A DNA stretch of 64,000 nt, from positions 930,001 to 994,000 of the forward strand of contig NZ_SLYW01000002.1 of assembly GCF_004343585.1 (NCBI RefSeq), in the 5' to 3' direction. Both the position numbers and the translations under genes were made by a program. Positions 8,453 through 17,702 of the stretch are shown here, piece by piece. The DNA is from Neorhizobium sp. JUb45 (GTDB lineage Bacteria; Pseudomonadota; Alphaproteobacteria; Rhizobiales; Rhizobiaceae). Numbering within the stretch: the stretch's first letter is position 1; each line of letters starts with the position of its first letter. The notes beneath the pieces were generated by a model, which was not told the DNA's origin, did not search any database, and saw only the letters and a program-made list of their open reading frames with translations.

Positions 8453-9358
8453 ATGGATATCGAAAGAATCTTGCGGTCCGTTGTGGCCGTCCGCACAACC
8501 ATTCCCGAAGATGCCTTCACTGCCGGGTCTCTCGGAACGCGTCGTGAAGGCAGTGGTATCGTCATCCGGGAAAACGGGCTTGTCCTGACCATCGGTTACC
8601 TGATCACCGAAGCGGAAGATGTCTGGTTGACCTTGCAGGACGGCCGCGTGGTGCCGGCACATGCGCTGGCCTACGATCAGGAAAGCGGCTTTGGCATCGT
8701 ACAAGCGCTCGGGCCGCTCGATTTGCCCGCAGTGCCGCTTGGCGAGTCCGCCAAGGCGCAGGTTGGCGAACCGGTGGTGATCGTCGATGGCACGGGTGAT
8801 TATGTGCAGGCGGCGATCGTCGCCAAGCAGGAATTTGCCGGTTACTGGGAATATCTGCTGGAAGAGGCAATCTTTATCGCGCCCGCACATCAGTCCTGGG
8901 GCGGCGCCGGCCTGTTCGATGCGGAAGGCACGCTGCTTGGTGTCGGCTCGCTGCGGCTGCAGATGAGCCAGCGCAACGAAGTCACCGACATAAACATGGT
9001 CGTGCCGATCGACATTCTGCGGCCAATTCTCGACGATCTCCTGAACCGTGGCGAGATCGACCGCGAACCGCGCCCCTGGCTTGGCGCCTTTTCCGCCGAA
9101 AGCGATGGCGAGGTCGTTGTCATGAGCGTTGCCGAGGGCAGCCCGGCGGCGCAGGCAGGATTGAAACGCGGCGATGTGATCTCGGAGATCCGCGATGGCG
9201 AGGTCGACGGTCTGGCCGATTTCTATCGAAAAGTATGGAGCAGTGGTCCGGCGGGTGCGCAGATCCCGATGCGCGTGTTGCGCGATGGCCGGGAAGCGTG
9301 GCTACGCATCAATTCCGCCGATCGCAACAGCTTTTTGAAAAAGCCGTCGATCCAGTAG
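8453..9358 (+). CDS. HtrA-like trypsin-fold protein with PDZ domain, catalytic triad absent
   Basis: A 301-residue protein aligning with DegP/HtrA from GSGIVIRENGLVLT through the protease fold (about 30-195), then a C-terminal PDZ-like domain (about 205-285, with GSPAAQAGLKRGDVI). Aligned to DegP, the catalytic His is Tyr49, Asp is Gly79, and Ser of GNSGG is Gly150 in SWGGAGL. All three positions are lost while the scaffold is kept, so a non-proteolytic binding role is likely. There is no signal peptide, unlike normal periplasmic HtrA. ATG 8453 follows GGGG at 8 bases; an upstream in-frame ATG at 8423 is less likely. Confidence 0.85.
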   Translation: MDIERILRSVVAVRTTIPEDAFTAGSLGTRREGSGIVIRENGLVLTIGYLITEAEDVWLTLQDGRVVPAHALAYDQESGFGIVQALGPLDLPAVPLGESAKAQVGEPVVIVDGTGDYVQAAIVAKQEFAGYWEYLLEEAIFIAPAHQSWGGAGLFDAEGTLLGVGSLRLQMSQRNEVTDINMVVPIDILRPILDDLLNRGEIDREPRPWLGAFSAESDGEVVVMSVAEGSPAAQAGLKRGDVISEIRDGEVDGLADFYRKVWSSGPAGAQIPMRVLRDGREAWLRINSADRNSFLKKPSIQ

Positions 9359-9369
9359 GGCGGCAGGTC

Positions 9370-9999
9370 TTAACCTGCAGCCTTGATTTCCCGCACCAGC
9401 GCGTCGTCGATTTCGGTGGCGCGTTTGTAAGCCGGACGTTCCGACAGACGGCCGTAATAATCGACAAAGGCCTGACGCTTTTCGATCGTGCCGAACTGCA
9501 AACCCCAGCCGATCTGTGAGCCGACATAGACATCGGCTGCGGAAAAACGGTAGCCACCGACAAAGTCGTGGGCGCCGACGGCGCGTTCAAGCGTCGCCAT
9601 GACCTCGGCATAATTGCCATAACCGACCATGCGTTCACGATCTTTGGCGATTTCCACACCAAGGGTCCTGTTGGTGACGGCAGCTTCCAGCGGGCCGGCG
9701 GCAAAGAACATCCAGCGGTAATAATCACCGCGTTCTTTCAGCGGAGGCGCGAGATTGGCCTCTGGAAAGGCGTCGGCGAGGTAGGCGCAGATGGCGGCGC
9801 ATTCGGTCACCACCGTCTTGCCATGCACGATGGCCGGCACCTTGCCCATCGGGTTGACGGCCCGGTATTCGGCATCCTTCATCGTTGTGCCGAATTGCAG
9901 GATTTCCGCCTGATAGGGAACACCGACTTCCTCCAGCATCCAGCGGACGATGCGTCCGCGTGACATCGGGTGGGTGTAAAATAGGATCTTCTCAGCCAT
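9370..9999 (-). CDS. Glutathione S-transferase family protein
   Basis: 209 residues with the two-domain GST layout. The N-terminal thioredoxin-like half (ILFYTHPMSRGRIVRWMLEE, then GKVPAIVHGKTVVTECAAI) contains the cis-proline and the glutathione-contacting E-C/S motif. The C-terminal half is all helical (FSAADVYVGSQIGWGL). The likely role is conjugation of glutathione to electrophiles in the cytoplasm; the substrate is unknown. It lies 37 bases downstream of the acetyltransferase gene on the same strand and may be co-transcribed with it. Confidence 0.92.
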   Translation of the reverse strand: MAEKILFYTHPMSRGRIVRWMLEEVGVPYQAEILQFGTTMKDAEYRAVNPMGKVPAIVHGKTVVTECAAICAYLADAFPEANLAPPLKERGDYYRWMFFAAGPLEAAVTNRTLGVEIAKDRERMVGYGNYAEVMATLERAVGAHDFVGGYRFSAADVYVGSQIGWGLQFGTIEKRQAFVDYYGRLSERPAYKRATEIDDALVREIKAAG

Positions 10000-10036
10000 T
10001 CTCTCCTCCGTCCGGCTTGAAGGCTACGCGATGACG

Positions 10037-10489
10037 CTACAGCGGCTTGCGATACTGGATGAAGCCGGGCGCAACCGCCACACGGTCGTAAAGGCGTCTC
10101 GCCTTGGCATTGTCTTCCTGTGTCAGCCAGTAGAGGCGGCCGGCATTTTTATCGCGCGCGAGAAGCGCCACCTTTTCGATCAGCGCCTCGCCGACGCCAC
10201 GGCCGCGCTGGCTGCCATCGACATAAAGGTCCTGCAGGTAGCAGGTCGTGTCCGGCAGCCAAGTGGAGCGGTGGAAGATGGCGTGAACGATGCCGACCAG
10301 CTTGCCATCATCGAAGGCACCGAGCACATACATAGGTTCAGCATCATCGTGAAACCGCGCCCAGGTGATGTCGTATTGGTCTTTGGGAAGCTCCGACTCG
10401 TAGAAGCGCAGATAGGCTTCGAACAACGGCTCCCAGCCCGCACGGTCGGACTGCACCAGAGGACGGATCTCGATCGGGGTATTGCTCAT
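10037..10489 (-). CDS. GNAT family N-acetyltransferase
   Basis: A 150-residue single-domain GNAT. The acetyl-CoA binding motif A reads LYVDGSQRGRGVGEALIEKV, preceded by the strand YLQDLYV and followed by a C-terminal NAKARRLYDRVA motif typical of the fold. It transfers acetyl from acetyl-CoA to an unidentified amine. It starts at ATG 10489, separated from icd upstream by a terminator, and runs into the GST gene. Confidence 0.9.
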   Translation of the reverse strand: MSNTPIEIRPLVQSDRAGWEPLFEAYLRFYESELPKDQYDITWARFHDDAEPMYVLGAFDDGKLVGIVHAIFHRSTWLPDTTCYLQDLYVDGSQRGRGVGEALIEKVALLARDKNAGRLYWLTQEDNAKARRLYDRVAVAPGFIQYRKPL

Positions 10490-10504
10490 GCTTGCCTCCG
10501 GCGC

Positions 10505-10536
10505 AAAAGAAAACGGCGGGGAAAACCCCGCCGTTC
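10505..10536 (-). terminator. Terminator of icd
   Basis: A perfect 10-bp stem, AACGGCGGGG with CCCCGCCGTT, around a 4-base loop, followed on the minus strand by TTCTTTT. It lies 24 bases beyond the icd stop and just upstream of the GNAT start. Confidence 0.85.
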
Positions 10537-10559
10537 AAATCTATTCCGAAAACCAGGGC

Positions 10560-11771
10560 TTACGCCATGGCCTTCTGAAGATTTTCGTCGATCTTGTCGA
10601 GGAAGGCGGTGGTCGACAGCCAAGGCTGATCCGGGCCGATGAGCAGCGCCAGATCCTTGGTCATGAAGCCGGCCTCAACTGTGTCGACGCAGACCTTTTC
10701 CAGGGTCGCTGCAAACTTCGCCAGTTCCTCGTTGTCGTCCAGCTTGGCGCGGTGCGCGAGGCCACGCGTCCAGGCGAAGATCGAAGCGATCGAGTTGGTC
10801 GAGGTTTCCTGACCCTTCTGGTGCTGGCGGTAGTGACGGGTGACCGTGCCGTGAGCGGCTTCGGCTTCGACCGTGCGGCCATCCGGCGACAGCAGAACCG
10901 AGGTCATCAGGCCGAGCGAGCCAAAGCCCTGCGCAACCGTGTCGGACTGAACGTCGCCGTCGTAGTTCTTGCAGGCCCAGACGTAACCGCCGGACCACTT
11001 CAGGGCCGAGGCGACCATGTCGTCGATCAGGCGGTGTTCGTAGGTGATGCCGGCTTCGTCGAACTTGGTCTTGAACTCGGTCTGGTAGATCTCTTCGAAG
11101 ATGTCCTTGAAGCGACCGTCATAGGCCTTGAGAATGGTGTTCTTGGTCGACAGGTAGACCGGCCACTTGCGCATCAGGCCGTACATCATCGAAGCGCGGG
11201 CGAATTCGCGGATCGATTCGTCGAGGTTGTACATGGCCATGGCGACGCCGGCGCTCGGAGCGTCAAAGACGTCCTTCTCGATGACCTGGCCATCTTCGCC
11301 GACGAACTTGATCGACAGCTTGCCCTTGCCCGGGAACTTGAAATCGGTTGCCTTGTACTGGTCGCCGAAAGCGTGACGGCCGACAACGATCGGCTTGGTC
11401 CAGCCCGGAACGAGGCGCGGCACGTTTTCGCAGATGATCGGCTCGCGGAAGATGACGCCGCCCAGAATGTTGCGGATCGTGCCGTTCGGGCTCTTCCACA
11501 TCTGCTTGAGGTTGAATTCCTTGACGCGGTCTTCGTCCGGCGTGATCGTCGCGCACTTGATGCCGACGCCGTGCTTCTTGATGGCGTGGGCGGCATCGAC
11601 CGTGACCTGGTCGTTGGTGGCATCGCGGTTTTCGACGGAAAGGTCGAAATAGTCGATTTCGAGGTCCAGATACGGATGGATCAGCTTGTCCTTGATAAGC
11701 TGCCAGATGATGCGTGTCATTTCATCGCCGTCGAGATCTGCAACGGGATTGGCGACCTTGATCTTTTTCAT
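10560..11771 (-). CDS. icd: NADP-dependent isocitrate dehydrogenase
   Basis: 403 residues of the eukaryote-like homodimeric IDH class common in Rhizobiaceae, converting isocitrate to 2-oxoglutarate in the TCA cycle with NADPH production. Motifs include the N-terminal [18 protein letters not shown], the substrate region [12 protein letters not shown] and the NADP site [19 protein letters not shown] 11771 is preceded by AACGAGGCAGATAT. It has its own terminator. Together with sthA at 22.4 kb it contributes to NADPH balance. Confidence 0.97.
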   Translation of the reverse strand: MKKIKVANPVADLDGDEMTRIIWQLIKDKLIHPYLDLEIDYFDLSVENRDATNDQVTVDAAHAIKKHGVGIKCATITPDEDRVKEFNLKQMWKSPNGTIRNILGGVIFREPIICENVPRLVPGWTKPIVVGRHAFGDQYKATDFKFPGKGKLSIKFVGEDGQVIEKDVFDAPSAGVAMAMYNLDESIREFARASMMYGLMRKWPVYLSTKNTILKAYDGRFKDIFEEIYQTEFKTKFDEAGITYEHRLIDDMVASALKWSGGYVWACKNYDGDVQSDTVAQGFGSLGLMTSVLLSPDGRTVEAEAAHGTVTRHYRQHQKGQETSTNSIASIFAWTRGLAHRAKLDDNEELAKFAATLEKVCVDTVEAGFMTKDLALLIGPDQPWLSTTAFLDKIDENLQKAMA

Positions 11772-11977
11772 ATATCTGCCTCGTTCGAGAGATTGGATGG
11801 AATGGCCGTTGAAAAACGGTCACACCCGGATGGAAAAATGGTCTTTGCGCATGCGCTATAACATCGCATTGACGTGACGCAAAGAGTTTGAGCCGCGATC
11901 TTTTGCAGGAATATTATTGCCAAAATGCGGATCGGGGCTAAGGTCTGCCGACGCTTTCACCTCAAGGACTGATTTTG

Positions 11978-12508
11978 ATGCGCACCCTCTCGCTCGCGCT
12001 GCTTTTCTCTGTCGCAGCCTCTGTTTGCCAGGCTGCCGACCCCGCCGATCCGGTGAAGGAGGTGATGCGAATCACCTCGGAAAACTGGAAGAGTGCCGAA
12101 AGCGACTGGAAGTTCATCTTCGATGCCGAGCCTTTGCAAAAGCTGTTCAGCAAGCGCTTTCAGGCGGCCTATCACGAGGCGGCGAAACACCCGGCCTATG
12201 ACACGGATAATGGCCAGCCGGGCGATCCCTTCGGTTATGACGTGATCACCAATTCGCAGGACGGCTGTCCGCTTCAGGACATGAAGCTGGAGCAGAAACC
12301 GGGCAAGGACGGCGCCACCGATGTCGGCGTCAGCTTCAAATTCTGGACCTGCATGGATGACGACGACATCAAGAATTCCGTCGAAAAAGTGCATTTCGAT
12401 GTGATCAGCGAAGACGGTCATCCGGTCATCGACGATATCCATCGGTATGACGACGACGAAAGCGACAGCGTCTATGCGGAGATGCAGGAACTGGCCAAGG
12501 GCCAGTGA
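11978..12508 (+). CDS. Exported hypothetical protein
   Basis: 176 residues with a signal peptide (MRTLSLALLFSVAASVCQA, cleavage before ADPADPV). The mature protein is strongly acidic, with a DDDDIKNSVEKV segment and a conserved-looking cysteine pair (DGCPLQDM and WTCMDDDD). ATG 11978 lies downstream of CAAGGACTGATTTTG. It is probably periplasmic. I do not recognise a functional family. It is divergent from icd and 57 bases upstream of the FUSC gene on the same strand. Confidence 0.8.
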   Translation: MRTLSLALLFSVAASVCQAADPADPVKEVMRITSENWKSAESDWKFIFDAEPLQKLFSKRFQAAYHEAAKHPAYDTDNGQPGDPFGYDVITNSQDGCPLQDMKLEQKPGKDGATDVGVSFKFWTCMDDDDIKNSVEKVHFDVISEDGHPVIDDIHRYDDDESDSVYAEMQELAKGQ

Positions 12509-12565
12509 TTGCCTGACTATCCGGTTTATGGATGACATGACGGGATGCCGCCCGAAGGACGACAC

Positions 12566-14566
12566 ATGGCTGCCAGTTTCCTGACCCGCGCCCGCTTTTC
12601 CATCATCGACTGGCTTTTGGCGCAGGATCCGGCCTTTTCGCGGTTGCGCATGGGGGCCCGCGTGACGCTGACCATGCTGCTGTCGATCGGGCTGCTGATC
12701 GCCTTTCATACGCTGGTTCTGCCATTGCCGCCGATCTCCTACGGTCTGGCCATCATCCTGTCGATCGAAGGCGGGGTGGCGGTGCGTGACCGCAAGCCGC
12801 GCGATCAGCTGATCACCAGACTGCTCGGCTGCCTTGCCAGCCTTTGCGCAGTCGGCGTTGCGGCCATTCTGGAAGACAATCGCTACGTTTCCGACGTGGT
12901 GTTTCTGGGCGTGATCCTTTTGGCGACGCTTGCCCGCGTTTATGGGCCGCGCGGTTTTGCCATCGGCATGTTTGCCTTCACCTCCTATTTCATCGGCGCC
13001 TATCTGCGTCCAAGCTTTGCCGACCTGCCGCTTGCAGCGCTGGGGCCGATCGTGGCGGTTGCCATCGGCCACGTCGTGCGCACCTGGCTGATCACCGATG
13101 ATCGCCGGCGTGATCTGTTGCAGTCGCTGATCGGTATTCAGGGACGGGTCAACACCATCCTGATCAAGCTTGCCGTGCTGTCTGCCGCGCGCGAATGGAG
13201 CCCTGCGGATCGCCGCGAATTGCAGCATCTGGAAGAGCGCCTGAAGGATGTGGCGATGACGGCGGAAGGGTTTCTGCCGCGTCCCGCTGATGGCGCGATC
13301 GATGCCGGCCAGGAACGGATCGCGGCGATGGCGACTGCCATTTTCGACGTGCATCTGGCGGCTGAAGGTGCGGTCGTCATCGGTCTGGAAAGCCTGCCGC
13401 CGTTTTCGCTCGTGCATGCCGTGCTGGAGCAGGATTCCGAAACCGTCGAAGGTTTCGAAAGGCTGCATACCGGCGACACGCCCGCCGACGAAAGCGTGCG
13501 GGCGCTGACATGGCTGCACAAGGCGCGTCTGACGCTGTCCGCGATGATCGAGGAGGGGCGTCGCGATCAGTTCCGTTCGCTGCAGCAGGAGATGGACAAT
13601 GCACCGGCTGCCGCACCCATCGATTTTTCGCTGAAGAACCCGGTGGTGCGGGCGGCGTTGCAGATCACCATCGCCTCGGCGATCGCCATGGTCTGTGGGC
13701 TGATGCTGTCGCGCGACCGCTGGTTCTGGGCGGTGCTGACAGCGTTTCTGGTGTTTACCAATGCCAAGTCGCGGGGTGACGCGGCACTGCGGGCCGTGCA
13801 GCGGTCGATCGGCACGCTGCTCGGCATCGGCATGGGACTGGCGCTGGCGACGCTGCTCGGCGGGCACATGCTGTGGCTGACGGTGTTTGCCACGCTCGGG
13901 GTGTTTTTCGCCTTTTATTCGCTGCAGGTTTCCTATGCGGTGATGACATTTTTCGTGTCGATCACGCTTTGCCTCGTCTACGGCCTGATTGGCACGCTGA
14001 CAACGGAGGTCCTCATTTTGCGTGTCGAAGAAACGCTGATCGGCGCCGCGGCCGGCACGCTTGTGTCTTTTCTGGTATTTCCGGCCAGCACGCGCTCGAC
14101 CCTCGATGGTGCGCTTGACCGCTGGTACAGCGCTCTGAGGGCTCTGCTTGTGGCGGCAAAGGACGGGCAGGGCGGCTTTCGCATGGTGGAGCTTTCCAGC
14201 GAGCTCGACGCCGCCTATCGCGAGGTGACGACGGCGGCGCGACCGTTCGGCACCAGCTGGTCGGTGGTGACGAAACCGGGCAAAATCCGCCAGACGCTGG
14301 CGATCTTTCTGGCCTCCACCTACTGGGCGCGCACCTTTGCCCGCAGCCATGTGGTTGCCGGCGAAAGCTCGGCGGGCATGGCAACGGCTGTCGAGACCGC
14401 GCTCGTTAAACTCGATGCGGCAAAAGCCCGGCGCAGCGAATGTTTTTTCGCCGGGATGCAGGAGCGCGCCCAGCCTTCGCGGCATCTGCCGGTGTTCAAG
14501 GACGGCGCGCGGCTGGGTGTCGATATGGTCGCGACCATGCTGGACCGGCTCTATCCGAAAGCCTGA
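12566..14566 (+). CDS. FUSC family inner-membrane protein (putative aromatic-compound efflux)
   Basis: 666 residues in a duplicated plan: an N-terminal block of hydrophobic segments (about 30-190), a soluble middle (about 190-350), a second membrane block (about 370-510) and a soluble C-terminus. The RSIGTLLGIGMGLALATLLG and ETLIGAAAGTLVSFLVFP segments are typical of the FUSC/AaeB-like family, which exports aromatic acids and similar compounds. Start 12566 was chosen over 12545 because AAGGA lies 7 bases upstream. A partner membrane-fusion subunit is not present nearby. Confidence 0.85.
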   Translation: MAASFLTRARFSIIDWLLAQDPAFSRLRMGARVTLTMLLSIGLLIAFHTLVLPLPPISYGLAIILSIEGGVAVRDRKPRDQLITRLLGCLASLCAVGVAAILEDNRYVSDVVFLGVILLATLARVYGPRGFAIGMFAFTSYFIGAYLRPSFADLPLAALGPIVAVAIGHVVRTWLITDDRRRDLLQSLIGIQGRVNTILIKLAVLSAAREWSPADRRELQHLEERLKDVAMTAEGFLPRPADGAIDAGQERIAAMATAIFDVHLAAEGAVVIGLESLPPFSLVHAVLEQDSETVEGFERLHTGDTPADESVRALTWLHKARLTLSAMIEEGRRDQFRSLQQEMDNAPAAAPIDFSLKNPVVRAALQITIASAIAMVCGLMLSRDRWFWAVLTAFLVFTNAKSRGDAALRAVQRSIGTLLGIGMGLALATLLGGHMLWLTVFATLGVFFAFYSLQVSYAVMTFFVSITLCLVYGLIGTLTTEVLILRVEETLIGAAAGTLVSFLVFPASTRSTLDGALDRWYSALRALLVAAKDGQGGFRMVELSSELDAAYREVTTAARPFGTSWSVVTKPGKIRQTLAIFLASTYWARTFARSHVVAGESSAGMATAVETALVKLDAAKARRSECFFAGMQERAQPSRHLPVFKDGARLGVDMVATMLDRLYPKA

Positions 14567-14660
14567 ACGCTTGCCGCGCGCCGCCATGCGCGCTATTGCC
14601 CGCCCAGATATATGAGACGATCCGGACGAACGCGCCGGACAGAACCAACCGGAAGCATTC

Positions 14661-15497
14661 ATGTCAGGCACCAATAGCGAACGCGAACTGATCGCCGAAG
14701 GCCCAGCCATCATTCTCGTCGAGCCGCAGCTTGGCGAAAACATCGGCATGGTGGCGCGTGCCATGGCCAATTTTGGCCTGGCCGAACTGCGCCTCGTCAA
14801 TCCGCGCGACGGTTGGCCGAGCGAAAAGGCGCGTGCCGCAGCCTCCAAGGCCGACCATGTCATCGACGCCACCAAGGTCTACGAGACGCTGGAAGAGGCG
14901 ACCGCCGACCTCAACTTCGTCTACGCGACGACGGCGCGCGAACGTTATGGCTTCAAGCCTGTGCGCTCGCCGGTAGTGGCTTGCCAGACGCTGCAACAGA
15001 AATTCAAGGGCGGCGAAAAGACCGGTATCCTGTTCGGCCGCGAACGCTGGGGCCTGACCAATGAAGAAGTGGCGCTCGCCGACGAGATCGTCACCTTTCC
15101 GGTCAATCCGGCCTTTGCGTCGCTCAATATCGCCCAGGCCGTGCTGCTGATGTCCTATGAATGGATGAAGTGCGGCATGGAGGATCTGTCCGAAACGCTG
15201 TTCGATCCGGTGGAGCAGAAGCCTTCGACCAAGGAGCAGGTGTTTGGCCTGTTCGAACATCTGGAAGAAGCGCTCGATTCCCGCGGTTATTTCCATCCGC
15301 CCGCGAAAAAGCCCAGAATGATCGACAACCTGCGCGCAGTCATCTCGCGCCGCGGATTTTCCGAACAGGAAATCAGCGTGTTTCGCGGCGTGATCAACTC
15401 GCTCGACCGTTTTCCGCGCCAATGGCCGCGCAAGGTCGTGCCGAGGCAGCAGAAGGCGACGGACAAGGCGGAGATCGAGGGGAATGACGGCGAATAA
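14661..15497 (+). CDS. trmJ: TrmJ-like tRNA 2'-O-methyltransferase (SPOUT family)
   Basis: 278 residues. SPOUT methyltransferase motifs are clear: [21 protein letters not shown] at the start, [15 protein letters not shown] in the knot region and [19 protein letters not shown] at the SAM-binding end. TrmJ methylates the ribose of residue 32 in several tRNAs; the exact target here is inferred from the family. The C-terminal 80 residues are a charged helical extension. Its last 14 bases overlap the start of murI, implying a two-gene operon. Confidence 0.88.
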   Translation: MSGTNSERELIAEGPAIILVEPQLGENIGMVARAMANFGLAELRLVNPRDGWPSEKARAAASKADHVIDATKVYETLEEATADLNFVYATTARERYGFKPVRSPVVACQTLQQKFKGGEKTGILFGRERWGLTNEEVALADEIVTFPVNPAFASLNIAQAVLLMSYEWMKCGMEDLSETLFDPVEQKPSTKEQVFGLFEHLEEALDSRGYFHPPAKKPRMIDNLRAVISRRGFSEQEISVFRGVINSLDRFPRQWPRKVVPRQQKATDKAEIEGNDGE

Positions 15498-16284
15498 CAT
15501 GTCGCGGCCGGTGCTGGTGTTCGATTCTGGCATTGGCGGGCTGACTGTGCTGCGTGAGGCGCGCGTGCTGATGCCGGAACGCGGCTTCATCTATGTCGCC
15601 GACGATGCCGGTTTTCCCTATGGCGGCTGGGAAGAGCAGGCGCTGACGTCGCGCATCCTGTCGCTGTTCGAAAAGCTGCTCTCCGACTATCGCCCGGAAA
15701 TCTGCATTATCGCCTGCAATACCGCCTTCACGCTGGCCGGTGCGGCGCTGCGCGAAAAATTCCCCGAGATGACATTCGTCGGAACCGTGCCGGCCATCAA
15801 GCCTGCGGCGGAGCGGACGCGGTCGGGTCTTGTGTCGGTGCTGGCGACGCCCGGCACCGTCAAGCGCGCCTATACGCGCGATCTCATCCAGTCCTTTGCC
15901 ACACAATGCCATGTGCGTCTGGTCGGCTCTGAAAACCTCGCCCGCATGGCGGAAGCCTATATCCGCGGCGAGTCGCTGTCCGATGATGATATCCGCAGCG
16001 AGATCGCTCCTTGTTTCGTGGAGATGGACGGGAAAAAGACCGATATCGTCGTGCTGGCTTGCACGCATTATCCGTTCATGGCCAACCTGTTCAGACGTCT
16101 TGCGCCATGGCCGGTCGATTGGCTCGATCCCGCCGAGGCAATCGCCCGGCAGGCGCGTCGCAAGGTGCCGCTGGTCGATGGGGTCGATCACCCGGAAGAT
16201 TTCGATTTTGCCGTGTTCACCTCCGGCAACCCGGATTTTGCAACACGTCGCCTGATGCAGGGCTTTGGCCTCAGCACGAACTGA
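15484..16284 (+). CDS. murI: Glutamate racemase
   Basis: 266 residues. It supplies D-glutamate for peptidoglycan. The paired catalytic cysteines are Cys78 in IIACNTAFT and Cys193 in LACTHYPF, and the N-terminal [13 protein letters not shown] motif contains the conserved Asp. ATG 15484 overlaps the end of the trmJ-like gene; an in-frame ATG at 15499 is an alternative. The overlap suggests translational coupling. Confidence 0.93.
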   Translation: MTANNMSRPVLVFDSGIGGLTVLREARVLMPERGFIYVADDAGFPYGGWEEQALTSRILSLFEKLLSDYRPEICIIACNTAFTLAGAALREKFPEMTFVGTVPAIKPAAERTRSGLVSVLATPGTVKRAYTRDLIQSFATQCHVRLVGSENLARMAEAYIRGESLSDDDIRSEIAPCFVEMDGKKTDIVVLACTHYPFMANLFRRLAPWPVDWLDPAEAIARQARRKVPLVDGVDHPEDFDFAVFTSGNPDFATRRLMQGFGLSTN

Positions 16285-16425
16285 CGGCAGGTCTGCGCGT
16301 GCTATCTGTTGCGATCGTGCAACATGTTTTTCGCGGAGTGCAATTTTCGATTGCGAAGGCTTGCGCGATCAAAAAGAGCGTGGCATGTTTTCGGCATCCG
16401 CAACGCAAACACAAGGAGGCGCTTC

Positions 16426-16524
16426 ATGACTGTATTTTTCGCACATACTCGCCTCCATGGCGGATCCAATCGAACCATGCGCGGCAATCCGCGCCTCATG
16501 CTTCGAGTGGCATTCAAGGGCTGA
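16426..16524 (+). CDS. Candidate 32-residue small protein
   Basis: A short frame starting ATG 16426 with a textbook ribosome site, AAGGAGG, at 7 bases. The peptide is basic (MTVFFAHTRLHGGSNRTMRG, then NPRLMLRVAFKG) and has no hydrophobic segment long enough to span a membrane. It lies alone in the 390-base gap between murI and the next gene. The ribosome site is the main support. It could equally be a leader peptide. No function is known to me. Confidence 0.4.
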   Translation: MTVFFAHTRLHGGSNRTMRGNPRLMLRVAFKG

Positions 16525-16676
16525 TAAAGCCCGGAATCCGCCTTTTGGCAGCTATCTCACAATCAATCTGACGTAACCGGCTAATCCGTTCGGCGCCTTT
16601 TGCCGTCCGCATGTCCGCGCGCGTCGCCGACTTTCGAAAGGACCTGACCGCTCGCGCGTGTCGGGGCGGAAAAGCT

Positions 16677-16901
16677 ATGCGTGAATTACAATTAATGGTT
16701 GATGACGTTCTCGATGCCCAGCTGGAGGCCTTGTGGCAGCGTCATGGTCCCTGGGCCATCTTGAAAGGGCTGATTGGCGCGTCGTTGCGGCGCAAGGCGC
16801 CGTGGCGTGCAAACAAAATCGACGATCTGGACAACTACATGCGTCGCGATATCGGTGCCCCTGAGATCGTGCCTGAAGTCGACCGCGCCCTTCATGCCTG
16901 A
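16677..16901 (+). CDS. Small conserved-type hypothetical protein
   Basis: 74 residues starting at ATG 16677 behind GGGGCGGAAAAGCT. It is amphipathic and helical in appearance (MVDDVLDAQLEALWQRHGPW), with a basic middle (ASLRRKAPWRANKIDDLDNY). It has no signal peptide or recognised motif. An in-frame upstream ATG at 16611 would add 22 low-quality residues. The following GNAT gene starts 8 bases after its stop, so they may be co-transcribed. Confidence 0.65.
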   Translation: MRELQLMVDDVLDAQLEALWQRHGPWAILKGLIGASLRRKAPWRANKIDDLDNYMRRDIGAPEIVPEVDRALHA

Positions 16902-16909
16902 TTTCTGCA

Positions 16910-17374
16910 ATGGCGGGCATGCCCGTGAACGAAGAACTGACCTACCGTCCGCTGGCGTTGAAGGATATGGCTGCCGCATCGAATGTGTTTCGCAACGCAT
17001 TCGATGCGCGACTTCCCTGGCTTGCAGGCCGTCACACTTCAGAAGAAGATCTGGCTTTCTGGTCGGGCTATCTGTTTACGAACTGCGTCATATGGGGCGT
17101 CGCGCGGCAGGACGAACTTATCGGCGTCATCGCCTTTCGTGAGAACTGGATAGAGCAGCTTTACGTCCTTCCGCACGCACATGGGCAGGGGATCGGTGCG
17201 CGCCTGCTGGATCAAGCAAAATCCACGCATTGCGTGCTGAGCCTTTGGACGTTTCAGCGCAATGTCGGGGCGCGGCGTTTCTACGAGGCGCATGGCTTTC
17301 TCGCGAGGCGAGAAACAGACGGTGCCGACAATGATGAGCGCGAACCGGATATGCTCTACCACTGGCGCCGATAA
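16910..17374 (+). CDS. GNAT family N-acetyltransferase
   Basis: 154 residues with motif A LPHAHGQGIGARLLDQAKS and the C-terminal NVGARRFYEAHGFLARRETDG segment that closes the acetyl-CoA fold. The substrate is unknown. Either ATG 16910 or ATG 16919 could be the start. It sits immediately upstream of the higBA remnant. Confidence 0.88.
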   Translation: MAGMPVNEELTYRPLALKDMAAASNVFRNAFDARLPWLAGRHTSEEDLAFWSGYLFTNCVIWGVARQDELIGVIAFRENWIEQLYVLPHAHGQGIGARLLDQAKSTHCVLSLWTFQRNVGARRFYEAHGFLARRETDGADNDEREPDMLYHWRR

Positions 17375-17385
17375 TATGGCCCTGT

Positions 17386-17402
17386 GTATCTTTACGCGAT
17401 AC
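17386..17402 (+). promoter_or_regulatory. Inverted repeat upstream of higBA (candidate operator)
   Basis: GTATC and GATAC arms separated by TTTACGC, 8 bases before the higB start. HigA-type antitoxins usually repress their own operon through such a palindrome; the assignment here rests on position only. Confidence 0.4.
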
Positions 17403-17410
17403 GGTTACGC

Positions 17411-17690
17411 ATGATCGTGAGCTTTCGGCCTAAGGATTTGGAGGCCATTTATAAATCTGGCACGATCAGGGGCATTCAGGTTGCCTATGCCAGAAAGCTC
17501 GCACGTATCCTCTGGCTTGCTGGATGTCGCAACAACTTCTGCCGAATCGAATTTGCCCGGTGTCGGATTGCATTCGCTCAAAGGGGATTTGCGAGGTTAT
17601 TGGTCTGTTTGGGTCAATGGCAATTGGCGGGTGACATTCCGGTTCATTGGAGCGGATGTCGAGCTTGTGGACTATCAGGATTATCATTGA
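17411..17690 (+). pseudogene. higB: HigB-type toxin, frameshifted
   Basis: Two overlapping frames together spell a complete HigB/RelE-superfamily mRNA interferase of about 92 residues. From ATG 17411 the first frame gives MIVSFRPKDLEAIYKSGT and YARKLARIL, as in HigB N-termini. From about 17519 the homology shifts to another frame, with LLDVATTSAESNLPGVGLH, then LKGDLRGYWSVWVNGNWRVTFRF and the closing VDYQDYH. One extra base (or two missing) near 17517-17519 breaks the gene. The product should be inactive unless frameshifting or a sequencing error is involved. The antitoxin downstream is intact. Confidence 0.8.
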
Positions 17691-17702
17691 AGGAGCGCCA
17701 TC

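Noticed and set aside
11957..14875. 972-residue open frame on the minus strand opposite the FUSC gene and part of trmJ
   Set aside because: Arg/His/Gln-rich composition and overlap with three genes that have clear family matches; it is an artefact of GC-rich coding DNA.
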